In this document: positions 26,727 through 35,864 of the stretch, one piece after another
Numbering within the stretch: the first letter of the stretch is position 1
Layout: every line of letters begins with the position of its first letter
Origin: Maricaulis sp.
Lineage (GTDB): Bacteria > Pseudomonadota > Alphaproteobacteria > Caulobacterales > Maricaulaceae
Assembly (NCBI RefSeq): GCF_030149425.1
Contig: NZ_JASBRQ010000068.1
Location: 1-64,000 of the forward strand
Direction: 5' to 3'
DNA length: 64,000 nt
Notes under the pieces: model-generated
Told to the model about the DNA's origin: nothing
The model's input: the letters and a program-made list of their open reading frames with translations, nothing else
Databases searched by the model: none
Translations under genes and position numbers: made by a program

Positions 26727-29558
26727 ATGGCCAGCCGACGCGATAATGATCTCGGCACGCCGCCGAAACACAGCCCGGACACGGTCGCGCTGACGATTGA
26801 CGGCCAGCCGATCAGCGTGCCGGCAGGCACCTCGATCATGCGGGCTGCGGCCTTGATCGATACCCGTATTCCCAAACTCTGCGCCACTGACCGGCTCGAG
26901 GCCTTCGGCTCCTGCCGCATGTGCCTGGTCGAGATTGAGGGCCGCAAAGGCACACCGGCCTCCTGCACCACGCCGGTGGAAGCCGGCATGGCGGTGTCGA
27001 CCCAGACGCCGCGGCTGGAAGCCCTGCGCCGCGGGGTGATGGAACTTTACATCTCCGACCACCCGCTCGATTGCCTGACCTGTTCGGCCAATGGCGATTG
27101 CGAGCTGCAGGATACCGCCGGCGAGGTTGGCCTGCGCGAGGTGCGCTACGGTTTTGAAGGCGAGAACCACCTGGCCGAACCGGTCGATGCGTCCAATCCC
27201 TATTTCCAGTTCGATGGATCAAAATGCATCGTCTGCTCGCGCTGTGTGAGGGCCTGTGACGAGATCCAGGGCACGCTGGCACTGACCGTCGACGGGCGCG
27301 GCTTTGACTCGAAGATCTCCGCCAGCCTGGATGAAGGCTTTTTCGATAGCGAATGCGTCTCCTGTGGAGCCTGCGTCCAGGCCTGCCCGACCGCAACCTT
27401 GATGGAAAAGTCCGTGGTCGAGCATGGCCAACCGCGCCGCTCGGTGAAGACGACCTGCGCCTATTGCGGCGTCGGATGTTCCTTTATCGCCGAGCTGCAG
27501 GGCGATGAAGTCGTGCGCATGACGCCGGATACCGAGGGCGGCGCCAATGAAGGCCATTCCTGCGTCAAGGGACGCTTCGCCTGGGGCTATGCCAGCCATC
27601 CTGACCGGGTATTGAAACCGATGGTGCGCGAGGCCATCACCGATGCCTGGCGCGAGGTCGAGTGGGATGAGGCCATCGCCTTCGCGGCGCAGCGTTTCAA
27701 AGCAATCCAGACCGCGCACGGAACCGGCGCGATCGGCGGCATCACCTCCTCGCGCTGCACCAATGAAGAAGTCTATGTAGTCCAGAAAATGGTCCGGGCC
27801 GCCTTCGGCAACAATAATGTCGATACCTGCGCCCGGGTCTGTCACTCCCCCACCGGCTACGGGTTGAAGAACACGTTCGGCACCTCGGCCGGCACCCAGG
27901 ATTTCCGTTCGGTCGACGCCGCCGATGTCATCCTCGTCATCGGCGCCAATCCGACCGATGCGCACCCGGTTTTTGCCTCGCGCATGAAACAGCGCCTGCG
28001 CGCCGGAGCGAAACTCATCGTCATCGATCCGCGCGCCACTGACCTGGTACGCTCCCCGCACATCCAGGCCGACCACCACATCCAGCTGCGCCCCGGCACC
28101 AATGTCGCCGTGGTCAACGCGCTGGCCCATGTGATCGTCACAGAGAAACTGGTTGATACGCGTTTCGTGGCCGAGCGTTGTGAAGCTGAGAGCTTTGCCC
28201 GCTGGGCCGACTTCATTGCCGGCCAGGAGAACAGCCCCGAAGCGGTTGCGGCGGTGTCCGGCGTCCCCGCCGAAACCCTGCGCCAGGCCGCCCGGCTCTA
28301 TGCGACCGGCGGCAATGGCGCGATCTATTACGGTCTCGGCGTGACCGAACACAGCCAGGGCTCGTCCATGGTGATGGGCATGGCCAATCTGGCCATGGCA
28401 ACGGGCAATATCGGCCGCAATGGTGTTGGCGTGAACCCGCTGAGGGGTCAGAACAACGTCCAGGGCTCGTGCGATATGGGCTCCTTCCCGCACGAATTCC
28501 CCGGCTATCGCCATGTCTCTGACGCGGCGGTGCGTTCGATTTTCGCGGAGGCCTGGTCGCAGGACCTTTGCGATGAACCGGGTCTGCGCATTCCCAACAT
28601 GCTTTCCGCCGCGCTGGACGGGAGTTTCAAGGGGTTGTTCGTGCAGGGCGAGGACATCGCCCAATCCGATCCCGATACGCAAAACGTCCAGGCTGCATTA
28701 CGGGCGATGGACTGCGTCATCGTCCAGGACCTCTTCCTCAACGAGACCGCCGCCTTCGCCCATGTCTTCCTGCCGGGCACCGCCTTCCTGGAAAAGGACG
28801 GCACGTTCATCAATGCGGAACGCCGCATCAATCGCGTCCGCCCGGCCATGCCGGAAAAGCAGGGCCTGTCGGAATGGGAGACCGTCTGCCGCCTGGCCCG
28901 CGCCATGGGCTATGACATGGCCTATCGCGATGCCGCTGCCATCATGGACGAGATCGCCGCCCTCACCCCGACCTTCGCCGGCGTCAGCTTTGACCGGCTT
29001 GATCGCGAGGGCTCGGTACAATGGCCCTGCAATGACAGCGCTCCGGCCGGTACAGCGATCATGCATGTCGACGGTTTTGTCCGTGGCGAGGGCCGCTTCA
29101 TGCTGACCCAGTTCATCCCGACCGAGGAAAAGGCCTCGCGCCGCTTCCCGCTGCTGCTGACCACGGGCCGGATATTGAGCCAGTACAATGTCGGCGCCCA
29201 GACCCGACGCACCGAGAACAGCCGCTGGCATGAGGAGGATGTGCTCCAGATCCACCCGTCGGATGCAGAGACCCGCGGCTTGAAGGCGGGCGACATGGTC
29301 TCGCTGTCCAGCCGCAAGGGGGCCGTCACGCTTCGCGCAACGCTCAGCGAGCGGGTTCCGCCCGGGGTCGTTTACACCACTTTCCACCACCCTGAATCCG
29401 GCGCCAATGTGGTCACCACAGAGCTGTCGGACTGGGCCACGAACTGCCCGGAATACAAGGTAACGGCGGTGCAGGTCGCGCCCGCCAACATGCCGTCCGA
29501 TTGGCAACGCGATCGCGCCCGAACCCAGCGGAAACACGATGCAATCACCGCCGAATAA
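26727..29558 (+). CDS. fdsA: Formate dehydrogenase alpha subunit, molybdenum/tungsten bis-MGD
   Basis: A 943-residue catalytic subunit. Order: [2Fe-2S] domain (GSCRMCLVE), NuoG-like His/Cys cluster (DHPLDCLTCSANGDCELQ), two [4Fe-4S] ferredoxin motifs (CIVCSRCVRAC; CVSCGACVQAC), another [4Fe-4S] site (CAYCGVGC), then the molybdopterin domains. Cys372 in ARVCHSPTGYGL is the metal ligand, followed by the His that belongs to the active site. No selenocysteine is needed. The C-terminal domain (LLTTGRILSQYNVGAQTRR) binds the second pterin. It oxidises formate to CO2 in the cytosol. Confidence 0.96.
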   Translation: MASRRDNDLGTPPKHSPDTVALTIDGQPISVPAGTSIMRAAALIDTRIPKLCATDRLEAFGSCRMCLVEIEGRKGTPASCTTPVEAGMAVSTQTPRLEALRRGVMELYISDHPLDCLTCSANGDCELQDTAGEVGLREVRYGFEGENHLAEPVDASNPYFQFDGSKCIVCSRCVRACDEIQGTLALTVDGRGFDSKISASLDEGFFDSECVSCGACVQACPTATLMEKSVVEHGQPRRSVKTTCAYCGVGCSFIAELQGDEVVRMTPDTEGGANEGHSCVKGRFAWGYASHPDRVLKPMVREAITDAWREVEWDEAIAFAAQRFKAIQTAHGTGAIGGITSSRCTNEEVYVVQKMVRAAFGNNNVDTCARVCHSPTGYGLKNTFGTSAGTQDFRSVDAADVILVIGANPTDAHPVFASRMKQRLRAGAKLIVIDPRATDLVRSPHIQADHHIQLRPGTNVAVVNALAHVIVTEKLVDTRFVAERCEAESFARWADFIAGQENSPEAVAAVSGVPAETLRQAARLYATGGNGAIYYGLGVTEHSQGSSMVMGMANLAMATGNIGRNGVGVNPLRGQNNVQGSCDMGSFPHEFPGYRHVSDAAVRSIFAEAWSQDLCDEPGLRIPNMLSAALDGSFKGLFVQGEDIAQSDPDTQNVQAALRAMDCVIVQDLFLNETAAFAHVFLPGTAFLEKDGTFINAERRINRVRPAMPEKQGLSEWETVCRLARAMGYDMAYRDAAAIMDEIAALTPTFAGVSFDRLDREGSVQWPCNDSAPAGTAIMHVDGFVRGEGRFMLTQFIPTEEKASRRFPLLLTTGRILSQYNVGAQTRRTENSRWHEEDVLQIHPSDAETRGLKAGDMVSLSSRKGAVTLRATLSERVPPGVVYTTFHHPESGANVVTTELSDWATNCPEYKVTAVQVAPANMPSDWQRDRARTQRKHDAITAE

Positions 29559-30348
29559 GCGCGCGAAAAGCACCGCAATGGCACCACAAGCCCGCCGGAT
29601 TCACGCCCGTTCCGGCGAGATTTGGTCTATCGCCGAGGAAGTTCCGGTCGAAATCGGTTTTAACGGCAAGGCCTGGAGCGTCATGCTCGCCACCCCGTCG
29701 GAGTTGGAGGACCTGGCCATCGGCCTGGCCTTGACGGAGGGCGTCATTGCGTCCGGGACTGAGATAGAAGCCGTTGAAATCAAAGCCTATCCGGAAGGCA
29801 TCAGCGCCGATATCCGCGTTGCCGCGGATGCCATCATCGAAGCCCGGCGCGGCCGCCGCACCCTGTCCGGTCGCACCGGTTGCGGATTATGCGGCATTGA
29901 AAGCCTCGCCGCCCTGCACACACCAAAACACCGCCGAACCGCAACCGGAACCCCACCCGACAAGGCCGTAAAGCACGCCTTTTCCACGCTCGCAGCGCAC
30001 CAGCCCCTGAACCGGCAGACCCACTCCGTCCACGCTGCTGCCTGGTGCACCATGGAAGGCGATATTCTCAGCGTACGCGAGGATGTTGGCCGCCATAACG
30101 CGCTCGACAAGCTGGCCGGTCACCTGCTCCGCGGTGGCGAGATCGCAGAGCCGGGCTTCGTCCTCATGTCCAGCCGCTGCAGTTTCGAACTGATCTTCAA
30201 GGCGGCCCGCATCGGTGCCAGCGCCATTGCCTGCCTGTCAGCGCCAACCGGCCGCGCCATCGACCTGGCCGAGGCGTTAGACCTCGCCATCCTCGCCCGC
30301 GGTCCCGGCGGATCGGTGATCCGGTTTGAGGCGGAGGCCAACTCATGA
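29539..30348 (+). CDS. fdhD: Formate dehydrogenase accessory sulfurtransferase
   Basis: A 269-residue FdhD/FdsC protein that transfers sulfur to the molybdenum cofactor before insertion into FdsA. The active-site pair is in GRTGCGLCGIES. SVREDVGRHNALDKLAG and MSSRCSFELIFKAARIG are family signatures. The ATG at 29539 overlaps fdsA by 20 bases; an internal ATG at 29581 (MAPQARR) is an alternative. It overlaps fdsD by four bases. It sits in the position usually held by fdsC. Confidence 0.94.
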   Translation: MQSPPNKRAKSTAMAPQARRIHARSGEIWSIAEEVPVEIGFNGKAWSVMLATPSELEDLAIGLALTEGVIASGTEIEAVEIKAYPEGISADIRVAADAIIEARRGRRTLSGRTGCGLCGIESLAALHTPKHRRTATGTPPDKAVKHAFSTLAAHQPLNRQTHSVHAAAWCTMEGDILSVREDVGRHNALDKLAGHLLRGGEIAEPGFVLMSSRCSFELIFKAARIGASAIACLSAPTGRAIDLAEALDLAILARGPGGSVIRFEAEANS

Positions 30349-30551
30349 ACCAGCCCGAGCTCGTCCGCATGGCCAACCAGATTGCTGAGTTCTTTCAGCC
30401 CTATAGCGAAGCCGAGGCGGTCGACGGCGTGGAAGCCCATTTGCGGAACTTCTGGGACCCGCGCATGCGCGCCGGACTGATCGAGATCTTCACAACACAA
30501 CCAGACCAGCTCAAGCCGGCGGTCCAGGCCGCCATCCAGCGGCTGCGCTGA
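30345..30551 (+). CDS. fdsD: Formate dehydrogenase delta subunit
   Basis: A 68-residue protein with the FdsD family pattern: [20 protein letters not shown], then [20 protein letters not shown]. It is a small subunit of soluble NAD-dependent formate dehydrogenases, thought to help assembly or stability. The ATGA overlap with fdhD and 22-base gap to fhs place it inside the operon. Confidence 0.93.
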   Translation: MNQPELVRMANQIAEFFQPYSEAEAVDGVEAHLRNFWDPRMRAGLIEIFTTQPDQLKPAVQAAIQRLR

Positions 30552-30573
30552 CGCCATTTCCGGGGGGACAGGC

Positions 30574-32244
30574 ATGAAATCCGATATTGAAATCGCCCGC
30601 GAGGCGACACCGCTTCCGATCGCCCAGATTGCCGCCAAGCTAGGCATCGGCGAGGACGCACTGATCCAATTCGGCCCCGACAAGGCCAAGATCGATGCGC
30701 GTTTCACCGCCAGCCTGGAAGCGCGCAAGACGGGCCGACTGATCCTGGTCACAGCGGTCAATCCGACCCCGGCCGGGGAAGGCAAAACCACCACAACAGT
30801 CGGTCTGGGCGACGCGCTGACCCGGATCGGCAAGAACGCGTCTATCTGCATCCGCGAACCCTCGCTGGGCCCCTGTTTCGGGATGAAGGGCGGCGCCGCC
30901 GGCGGCGGGTATGCGCAAGTGATCCCGATGGAGGATATCAACCTTCACTTCACCGGCGATTTTCACGCCATCGCCTCGGCACACAATCTGCTCGCGGCGA
31001 TGATCGACAATCATATCTTCTGGGGTAATGCGCTGGAGATTGATCAACGCCGCATCCGCTGGCGCCGGGTCATGGATATGAATGACCGCGCCCTGCGCGA
31101 TGTCGTTACCTCGCTGGGCGGGGTGAATAACGGCTTCCCGGGCCAGTCCGGCTTCGACATTACCGTCGCCTCGGAAATCATGGCCATTCTCTGCCTGGCC
31201 CGGAATATCGAGGACCTGCAGCAACGCCTCGGCGACATCATCATCGCCCAACGCCGCGACAGATCGCCGGTGACCTGCCGCGACCTCAAGGCCGACGGTG
31301 CCATGACCGTGCTTCTGAAAACCGCGCTCCAGCCCAATCTGGTGCAGACGCTGGAACACACACCCGCCTTCATTCATGGCGGCCCCTTTGCCAATATCGC
31401 CCATGGCTGCAACTCGGTCATGGCAACGCAAACGGCGCTGAAACTGTCCGATTACGTCGTCACTGAAGCGGGCTTCGGGGCCGATCTCGGCGCGGAAAAA
31501 TTCTTCGACATCAAATGCCGCAAGGCCGGGCTGAGCCCCGATGCCGTGGTCATCGTCGCCACCGTGCGGGCGCTGAAGATGAATGGCGGGGTCGCGAAAG
31601 ACGCGCTCGCCCGGGAGGATGTCGACGCGCTCCAGCGCGGCTGCGCCAATCTTGGCCGGCATATCGAGAATCTACGACGTTTCGGCGTCCCCGCCGTCGT
31701 CGCGATCAATCATTTCGCTACCGATACGGATGCCGAAATCTCTGCCCTGCAAGCCTTTGTCGAGGCGCAGGGCAGCGAGGCAGTGGTCTGCACGCACTGG
31801 GCTGAGGGCAGCCAGGGCACGCAGGCCCTGGCGCGGCGCGTAACGGCCATGATCGACGAGGGCAAAGCGCGGTTTGCCCCGCTTTATCCCGATGAAATGC
31901 CGCTCATGGCCAAGATCGAGACCATCGCGCGCAAGATCTACCGCGCCGACAGCGTGCAGGCGGACAGCAAGATTTTGCGCCAACTGGAAGCCTGGGAGGC
32001 GGAGGGTTATGGCCACCTGCCGGTCTGCATGGCCAAGACCCAGTACAGTTTTTCCGCCGACCCGAAACTGCTCGGCGCGCCGGACAGCCATGAATTGCCA
32101 ATCCGGGAAGTACGCCTTGCTGCCGGCGCCGGATTTATCGTGGTCATTTGCGGCGCGATCATGACCATGCCAGGCCTGCCGCGCCAACCGGCCGCCGAGG
32201 CCATCGGACTGGATGAAAAAGGCCAGGTCACGGGGCTGTTCTGA
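30574..32244 (+). CDS. fhs: Formate-tetrahydrofolate ligase
   Basis: A 556-residue enzyme that makes 10-formyltetrahydrofolate from formate, ATP and tetrahydrofolate. The P-loop [13 protein letters not shown] lies at about 65-77; [22 protein letters not shown]-type residues (about 93-114) and HFTGDFHAI are strict family marks, and the length is typical. It directly follows fdsD behind a GGGGGACAGGC ribosome-binding region, so the same transcript carries a formate-oxidising and a formate-fixing enzyme. The operon can therefore send formate either to NADH plus CO2 or to folate-bound carbon. Confidence 0.96.
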   Translation: MKSDIEIAREATPLPIAQIAAKLGIGEDALIQFGPDKAKIDARFTASLEARKTGRLILVTAVNPTPAGEGKTTTTVGLGDALTRIGKNASICIREPSLGPCFGMKGGAAGGGYAQVIPMEDINLHFTGDFHAIASAHNLLAAMIDNHIFWGNALEIDQRRIRWRRVMDMNDRALRDVVTSLGGVNNGFPGQSGFDITVASEIMAILCLARNIEDLQQRLGDIIIAQRRDRSPVTCRDLKADGAMTVLLKTALQPNLVQTLEHTPAFIHGGPFANIAHGCNSVMATQTALKLSDYVVTEAGFGADLGAEKFFDIKCRKAGLSPDAVVIVATVRALKMNGGVAKDALAREDVDALQRGCANLGRHIENLRRFGVPAVVAINHFATDTDAEISALQAFVEAQGSEAVVCTHWAEGSQGTQALARRVTAMIDEGKARFAPLYPDEMPLMAKIETIARKIYRADSVQADSKILRQLEAWEAEGYGHLPVCMAKTQYSFSADPKLLGAPDSHELPIREVRLAAGAGFIVVICGAIMTMPGLPRQPAAEAIGLDEKGQVTGLF

Positions 32245-32270
32245 GCTGATAATTTATAAGTTTGAGTGAC

Positions 32271-32310
32271 TTGACCCCTGTCAAATGAAACCAATGGTTA
32301 TTCATATTCT
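32271..32310 (+). promoter_or_regulatory. FNR/FixK-type box and candidate promoter for HTH-PAS paralog 4
   Basis: TTGAC-CCCT-GTCAA (32271-32284) matches the FixK/FNR consensus spacing of two half-sites separated by four bases. A TATTCT hexamer at 32305-32310 would put the box about 40 bases before the transcript start, the position of a class II activated promoter. The site is inferred by eye only. Confidence 0.5.
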
Positions 32311-32381
32311 ATGAGTGCCAGAGGTTTGGAGGCCCGCCTACAACGTCCCTCTACTCTTCGTTTTTCGAGTTCTTGCGAAGT

Positions 32382-32990
32382 ATGCAGATGGACTGGGCTA
32401 AGACCGTCAGGTCGATACGACAACGCCTGCGCCTGAAACAGGGCGCCTTTGCCGAACTGGTTGGCCTCAGCCAGACTTCGATTTCTCGGATCGAGTCCGG
32501 CTTGGCCGTTCCGGCACCAGATGTCGGGGAAGCGATTCTCAAGCTGCGCTCCAATCCGAAGACCCGCAGCGTGTTCGACGACTTCCTCGCCTCGATCGAA
32601 CACAGCCCCTATGTCTGCTTCCTGCTTCAGATGGATAATGAGACACTCAGTGTCGAGGCGGCCAGCCAGAAAGCGCGAAACCGCTATTTCCCGTCATTAC
32701 CGGCGAGCCTGGACGGCAGCGCGTTCACGGCCCTGCAGCGGCATAGCGAGGAATTGCTCGAGCATGGTTTCGCCGAGGGCCGGATCGAGTGTGCAATCGG
32801 CGTCTGGGGTGATGGCCGCGAAGACCCGGGCTATTGGCGCGCGCTATACACGCCGATGCGCGATGGCGCTGAAACCTGGTATGGCTATGTTACCTTGATT
32901 GCCATTGAGGGCGCGGATTTTGACGCCCATGTCGAGGAAAAAGGTCCTTATTTCCTCGACATTATCAGCTATCGCCTCGATCAGCAATAG
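32382..32990 (+). CDS. HTH-PAS regulator, paralog 4 (unlinked copy)
   Basis: A 202-residue protein starting at ATG 32382 or 32388. An XRE helix-turn-helix (LKQGAFAELVGLSQTSISRI) is followed by a diverged PAS-like region (EHSPYVCFLLQMDNETLSVE) and a tail with FDAHVEEKG. The overall length, the position of the helix-turn-helix, the phrase LLEHGFAEGRIE (compare EAGFFEGRIAG in paralog 3) and the tail link it to the array at 21.4-23.4 kb. It lies just after fhs on the same strand but has its own upstream FixK-like site. Its end overlaps the converging korB by ten bases. Confidence 0.8.
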   Translation: MQMDWAKTVRSIRQRLRLKQGAFAELVGLSQTSISRIESGLAVPAPDVGEAILKLRSNPKTRSVFDDFLASIEHSPYVCFLLQMDNETLSVEAASQKARNRYFPSLPASLDGSAFTALQRHSEELLEHGFAEGRIECAIGVWGDGREDPGYWRALYTPMRDGAETWYGYVTLIAIEGADFDAHVEEKGPYFLDIISYRLDQQ

Positions 32991-34033
32991 CCTTTGAGGA
33001 AGCCGCCCAGGGCGTCACTGCCCGGGCAGAGCTCCTTATAGTCCACCTTGTTCAGCGGCTGATCCGGCAGGGCGTTGGCCTCATGCATATCGGCCATGTT
33101 CTCATCGACATAGAGCAGACCAGTGCGGATCTCGCCGTTCTCGCGCGGCTGCATCAGGGTATCGATCGCCTGCGCCTTGTCCCGCGGATCATAATCGCTT
33201 TCCGTCTTGCGCAGATTGAGAATGCCGCCATCGTGCAGCGTCACACTCATGCCGCCATCCGCCTCATACTCGCCGGTGATCTCGTCGGCATCGGCGACGA
33301 AATCGGTATGCACCAGCGGGTGATAATACTTGTAGGTATGGGCGTAGCTCTTGGTCGATCCCTTATGGTCATTGAAGGTCACGCAGGGTGAGACGACATC
33401 AATGAGGGCAAAGCCGCGATGCATCAAGCCCGCCTTGATCAACGGCACCAGTTGCGACTTGTCGCCGGAGAAGCCGCGCGCCACGAAACCGGCCCCGAGG
33501 GTCAGCGCCTGGACACAGGGATCGATCGGCGTCTGCTCATTGGGAACACCGCGCTTGGTCGTCGAGCCGATATCTGCCGAAGCCGAGAACTGCCCCTTGG
33601 TGAGACCATAAACACCATTATTTTCAATGATGTAGAGCATGTTGAGGTTGCGGCGGATGGCATGCGCGAACTGACCGAAACCGATCGACAGCGAGTCACC
33701 ATCACCAGAAATGCCGATATAGTGGAGATCGCCATTGACCGCATTGGCCCCGGTCGCCACCGACGGCATGCGACCGTGAACGGTATTGATGCCGTGCGAC
33801 TGGCCCATGAAATAGGCCGTGGTCTTGGACGAGCAGCCGATACCAGAGACCTTGGCCGCGCTTTCCGGCGCCAGGGAAAGTTCCCAGAAAGCCTGCACCA
33901 GGGCAGCGGTGACACTGTCATGGCCGCAACCGGCGCACAGGGTCGACATCGAGCCTTCATAATTGCGGATCGTCAGGCCGAGCTCATTGGTCGGCAAGTG
34001 CTTGGAAATCTTGGGTTTCGCCATTGAGGTCAT
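32981..34033 (-). CDS. korB: 2-oxoglutarate:ferredoxin oxidoreductase, beta subunit
   Basis: A 350-residue thiamine-diphosphate subunit. CAGCGHDS and GIGCSSK hold cluster-ligand cysteines, and GISGDGDSLSIGFGQ with IIENNGVYGLTKGQ is the ThDP-Mg binding motif. VSPCVTFND supplies a further conserved cysteine. With KorA it should oxidise a 2-oxoacid and coenzyme A to acyl-CoA, reducing ferredoxin. The start is ATG 34033, one base after the korA stop; ATG 34024 is an alternative. 2-oxoglutarate is the most likely substrate by similarity, but pyruvate or others cannot be excluded. Confidence 0.92.
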   Translation of the reverse strand: MTSMAKPKISKHLPTNELGLTIRNYEGSMSTLCAGCGHDSVTAALVQAFWELSLAPESAAKVSGIGCSSKTTAYFMGQSHGINTVHGRMPSVATGANAVNGDLHYIGISGDGDSLSIGFGQFAHAIRRNLNMLYIIENNGVYGLTKGQFSASADIGSTTKRGVPNEQTPIDPCVQALTLGAGFVARGFSGDKSQLVPLIKAGLMHRGFALIDVVSPCVTFNDHKGSTKSYAHTYKYYHPLVHTDFVADADEITGEYEADGGMSVTLHDGGILNLRKTESDYDPRDKAQAIDTLMQPRENGEIRTGLLYVDENMADMHEANALPDQPLNKVDYKELCPGSDALGGFLKGYC

Positions 34034-34034
34034 G

Positions 34035-35864
34035 TCAGGCCTCCGCGTTCAGGCAATGGGCTTTGACGCCCTCATAGATGAAAGTCGGATCGGCCGGCAT
34101 GCCGGCATAATCCAGCAGCGGGACGAGCTTGGACTTCTCGACATTGGTCTCGCCGATCAACATCCCGCGAAGCTGGGCATCGCGGTTCTGTTCGACCACA
34201 TAGACCTCGTCATGGGCGTCGATAAAGCTCTCGATCTCGGCCGAGAAGGGGAAGCCGCGTACCCGCAGATAATTAACGTGCACGCCATCCTGCTGCAGTC
34301 GCGTCATGGCTTCGCGCACGGCACCATCACAGCCGCCGATGGAGATAATCGCCCGCTTGGTCGGCTCCGCCGCCTCGACGATGATCGGTCCCGGCACCAC
34401 TTCGGCGGCGCTTTCCCACTTGCGCGTCAGACGATCGAGCACTTCCTTGTACTCGCCGCCATCCTCGGTATAGCCGCCCTTCCAGTTATGGCCGGATCCG
34501 CGGGTGAAATAGGCGCCCTTGGGATGCTCGCCCGGAATGGTCCGGTAGGGAATGGCGTCACCATCGCGGTCTTCATAGCGATAGTATTTCTCGATTTTCT
34601 CGAGCTCGTCCTTGCCCAGCACCTTGCCGCGATCGGGCTGGAAGCTGTCATCCCATTCGAACTCGGGCACCATCCAGTCATTCATGCCGATATCGAGATC
34701 GGTCATGAAGAAGACCGGGGTCTGGAACCGGTCGGCGAGGTCAAAGGCCTGCACCGCCATCTCGAAGCATTCCTTCGGATCGGCCGGGTAAACGCAGATA
34801 TGCTTGGTATCACCATGGCTGGCATAGGCGGCCAGCTGCAGGTCGCACTGCTGCGTGCGGGTCGGCAGGCCTGTGGAGGGGCCAGCGCGCTGGACGTCGA
34901 ACAGGACCAGCGGCACCTCACCGTAATAGGCAAAGCCGATGAACTCGCTCATCAGGGAAATGCCCGGCCCGGAGGTCGGGGTGAAGGAGCGCGCGCCGTT
35001 CCAGCTGGCACCGATGGCCATGCCCACGGAGGCCAGCTCGTCCTCAGCCTGGATGATGCAATAGTTCTTGCGGCCGGTGTCCTTGTCGACGCGATACTTC
35101 TCGCAGACCATTTTGAACCCGTCCATCAAGGAGGTGGACGGGGTGATCGGATACCAGGCCCCGAAGGTTGCCCCAGCGTAGAGACAGCCCAGAGCAGCGG
35201 CCGTATTACCGTCGATCATCACATGGCCGGCGGTCTTGTCCATGGTTTCGATCTTGAGGCTGACGGGCTCCTTGTGGACCTCGGCAATGGCGTCGAGACC
35301 GATCTGGATGGCCTTCATATTGGCCTCGATCAGGTGCGCCTTGGTGCCGAACATCTCCTCAACCAGGCCCCGGATAACGCCGACATCGAGCCCGGTTAGG
35401 CCGGCTACGGCACCGACATAGGCCATGTTCTTCATCAGCACGCGGGTACGCGCATTGTCGAACTGGGCATTGCAGAGCCGCGCCAGCGGCACGCCGATGG
35501 CCGTGATATCGGTACGCGCATGCAGATCCGGGCGCGGCCAGGTATTGTCGTAGAGCAGATAGCCGCCCGGAGCGACTTCCTTGAGGTCCTGGGCGTAGGT
35601 CTCGGCATTCATGGCGACCATGAATTCCGTCGAGCCGGACCGCGCCATATGGCTGTCCTTGGTCAGGCGGATTTCATACCAGGTCGGCAGACCCTGGATG
35701 TTGGACGGGAACAGGTTCTTGCCCACGACGGGCACGCCCATGCGGAAGATCGCCTTCATCAGGAGACCATTGGCCGAGGCCGAACCGGTCCCGTTCACAT
35801 TGGCGATCTTGATGACGAAGTCGTTCACACGCACATCGGCTTGGATATCGGCGACAACATTCAT
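34035..35864 (-). CDS. korA: 2-oxoglutarate:ferredoxin oxidoreductase, alpha (gamma-alpha fused) subunit
   Basis: A 609-residue subunit. Residues about 15-195 are the gamma domain (IANVNGTGSASANGLLMKAI ... GLVEEMF), fused to the alpha pyrimidine-binding domain (GATFGAWYPITPSTSLMD, then SGPGISLMSEFIGFA and RAGPSTGLPTRTQQ). The C-terminal domain II ends in VEQNRDAQLRGMLIGE. Fused gamma-alpha chains with a separate beta chain are the form usual in aerobic or microaerobic bacteria. It overlaps the upstream oxidoreductase gene by four bases and is one base from korB. Confidence 0.93.
   Translation of the reverse strand: MNVVADIQADVRVNDFVIKIANVNGTGSASANGLLMKAIFRMGVPVVGKNLFPSNIQGLPTWYEIRLTKDSHMARSGSTEFMVAMNAETYAQDLKEVAPGGYLLYDNTWPRPDLHARTDITAIGVPLARLCNAQFDNARTRVLMKNMAYVGAVAGLTGLDVGVIRGLVEEMFGTKAHLIEANMKAIQIGLDAIAEVHKEPVSLKIETMDKTAGHVMIDGNTAAALGCLYAGATFGAWYPITPSTSLMDGFKMVCEKYRVDKDTGRKNYCIIQAEDELASVGMAIGASWNGARSFTPTSGPGISLMSEFIGFAYYGEVPLVLFDVQRAGPSTGLPTRTQQCDLQLAAYASHGDTKHICVYPADPKECFEMAVQAFDLADRFQTPVFFMTDLDIGMNDWMVPEFEWDDSFQPDRGKVLGKDELEKIEKYYRYEDRDGDAIPYRTIPGEHPKGAYFTRGSGHNWKGGYTEDGGEYKEVLDRLTRKWESAAEVVPGPIIVEAAEPTKRAIISIGGCDGAVREAMTRLQQDGVHVNYLRVRGFPFSAEIESFIDAHDEVYVVEQNRDAQLRGMLIGETNVEKSKLVPLLDYAGMPADPTFIYEGVKAHCLNAEA

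Noticed and set aside
25179-27170. 663-residue minus-strand open frame opposite fdsB and fdsA
   Set aside because: The other strand has full flavin, iron-sulfur and pterin motifs; this one has none.
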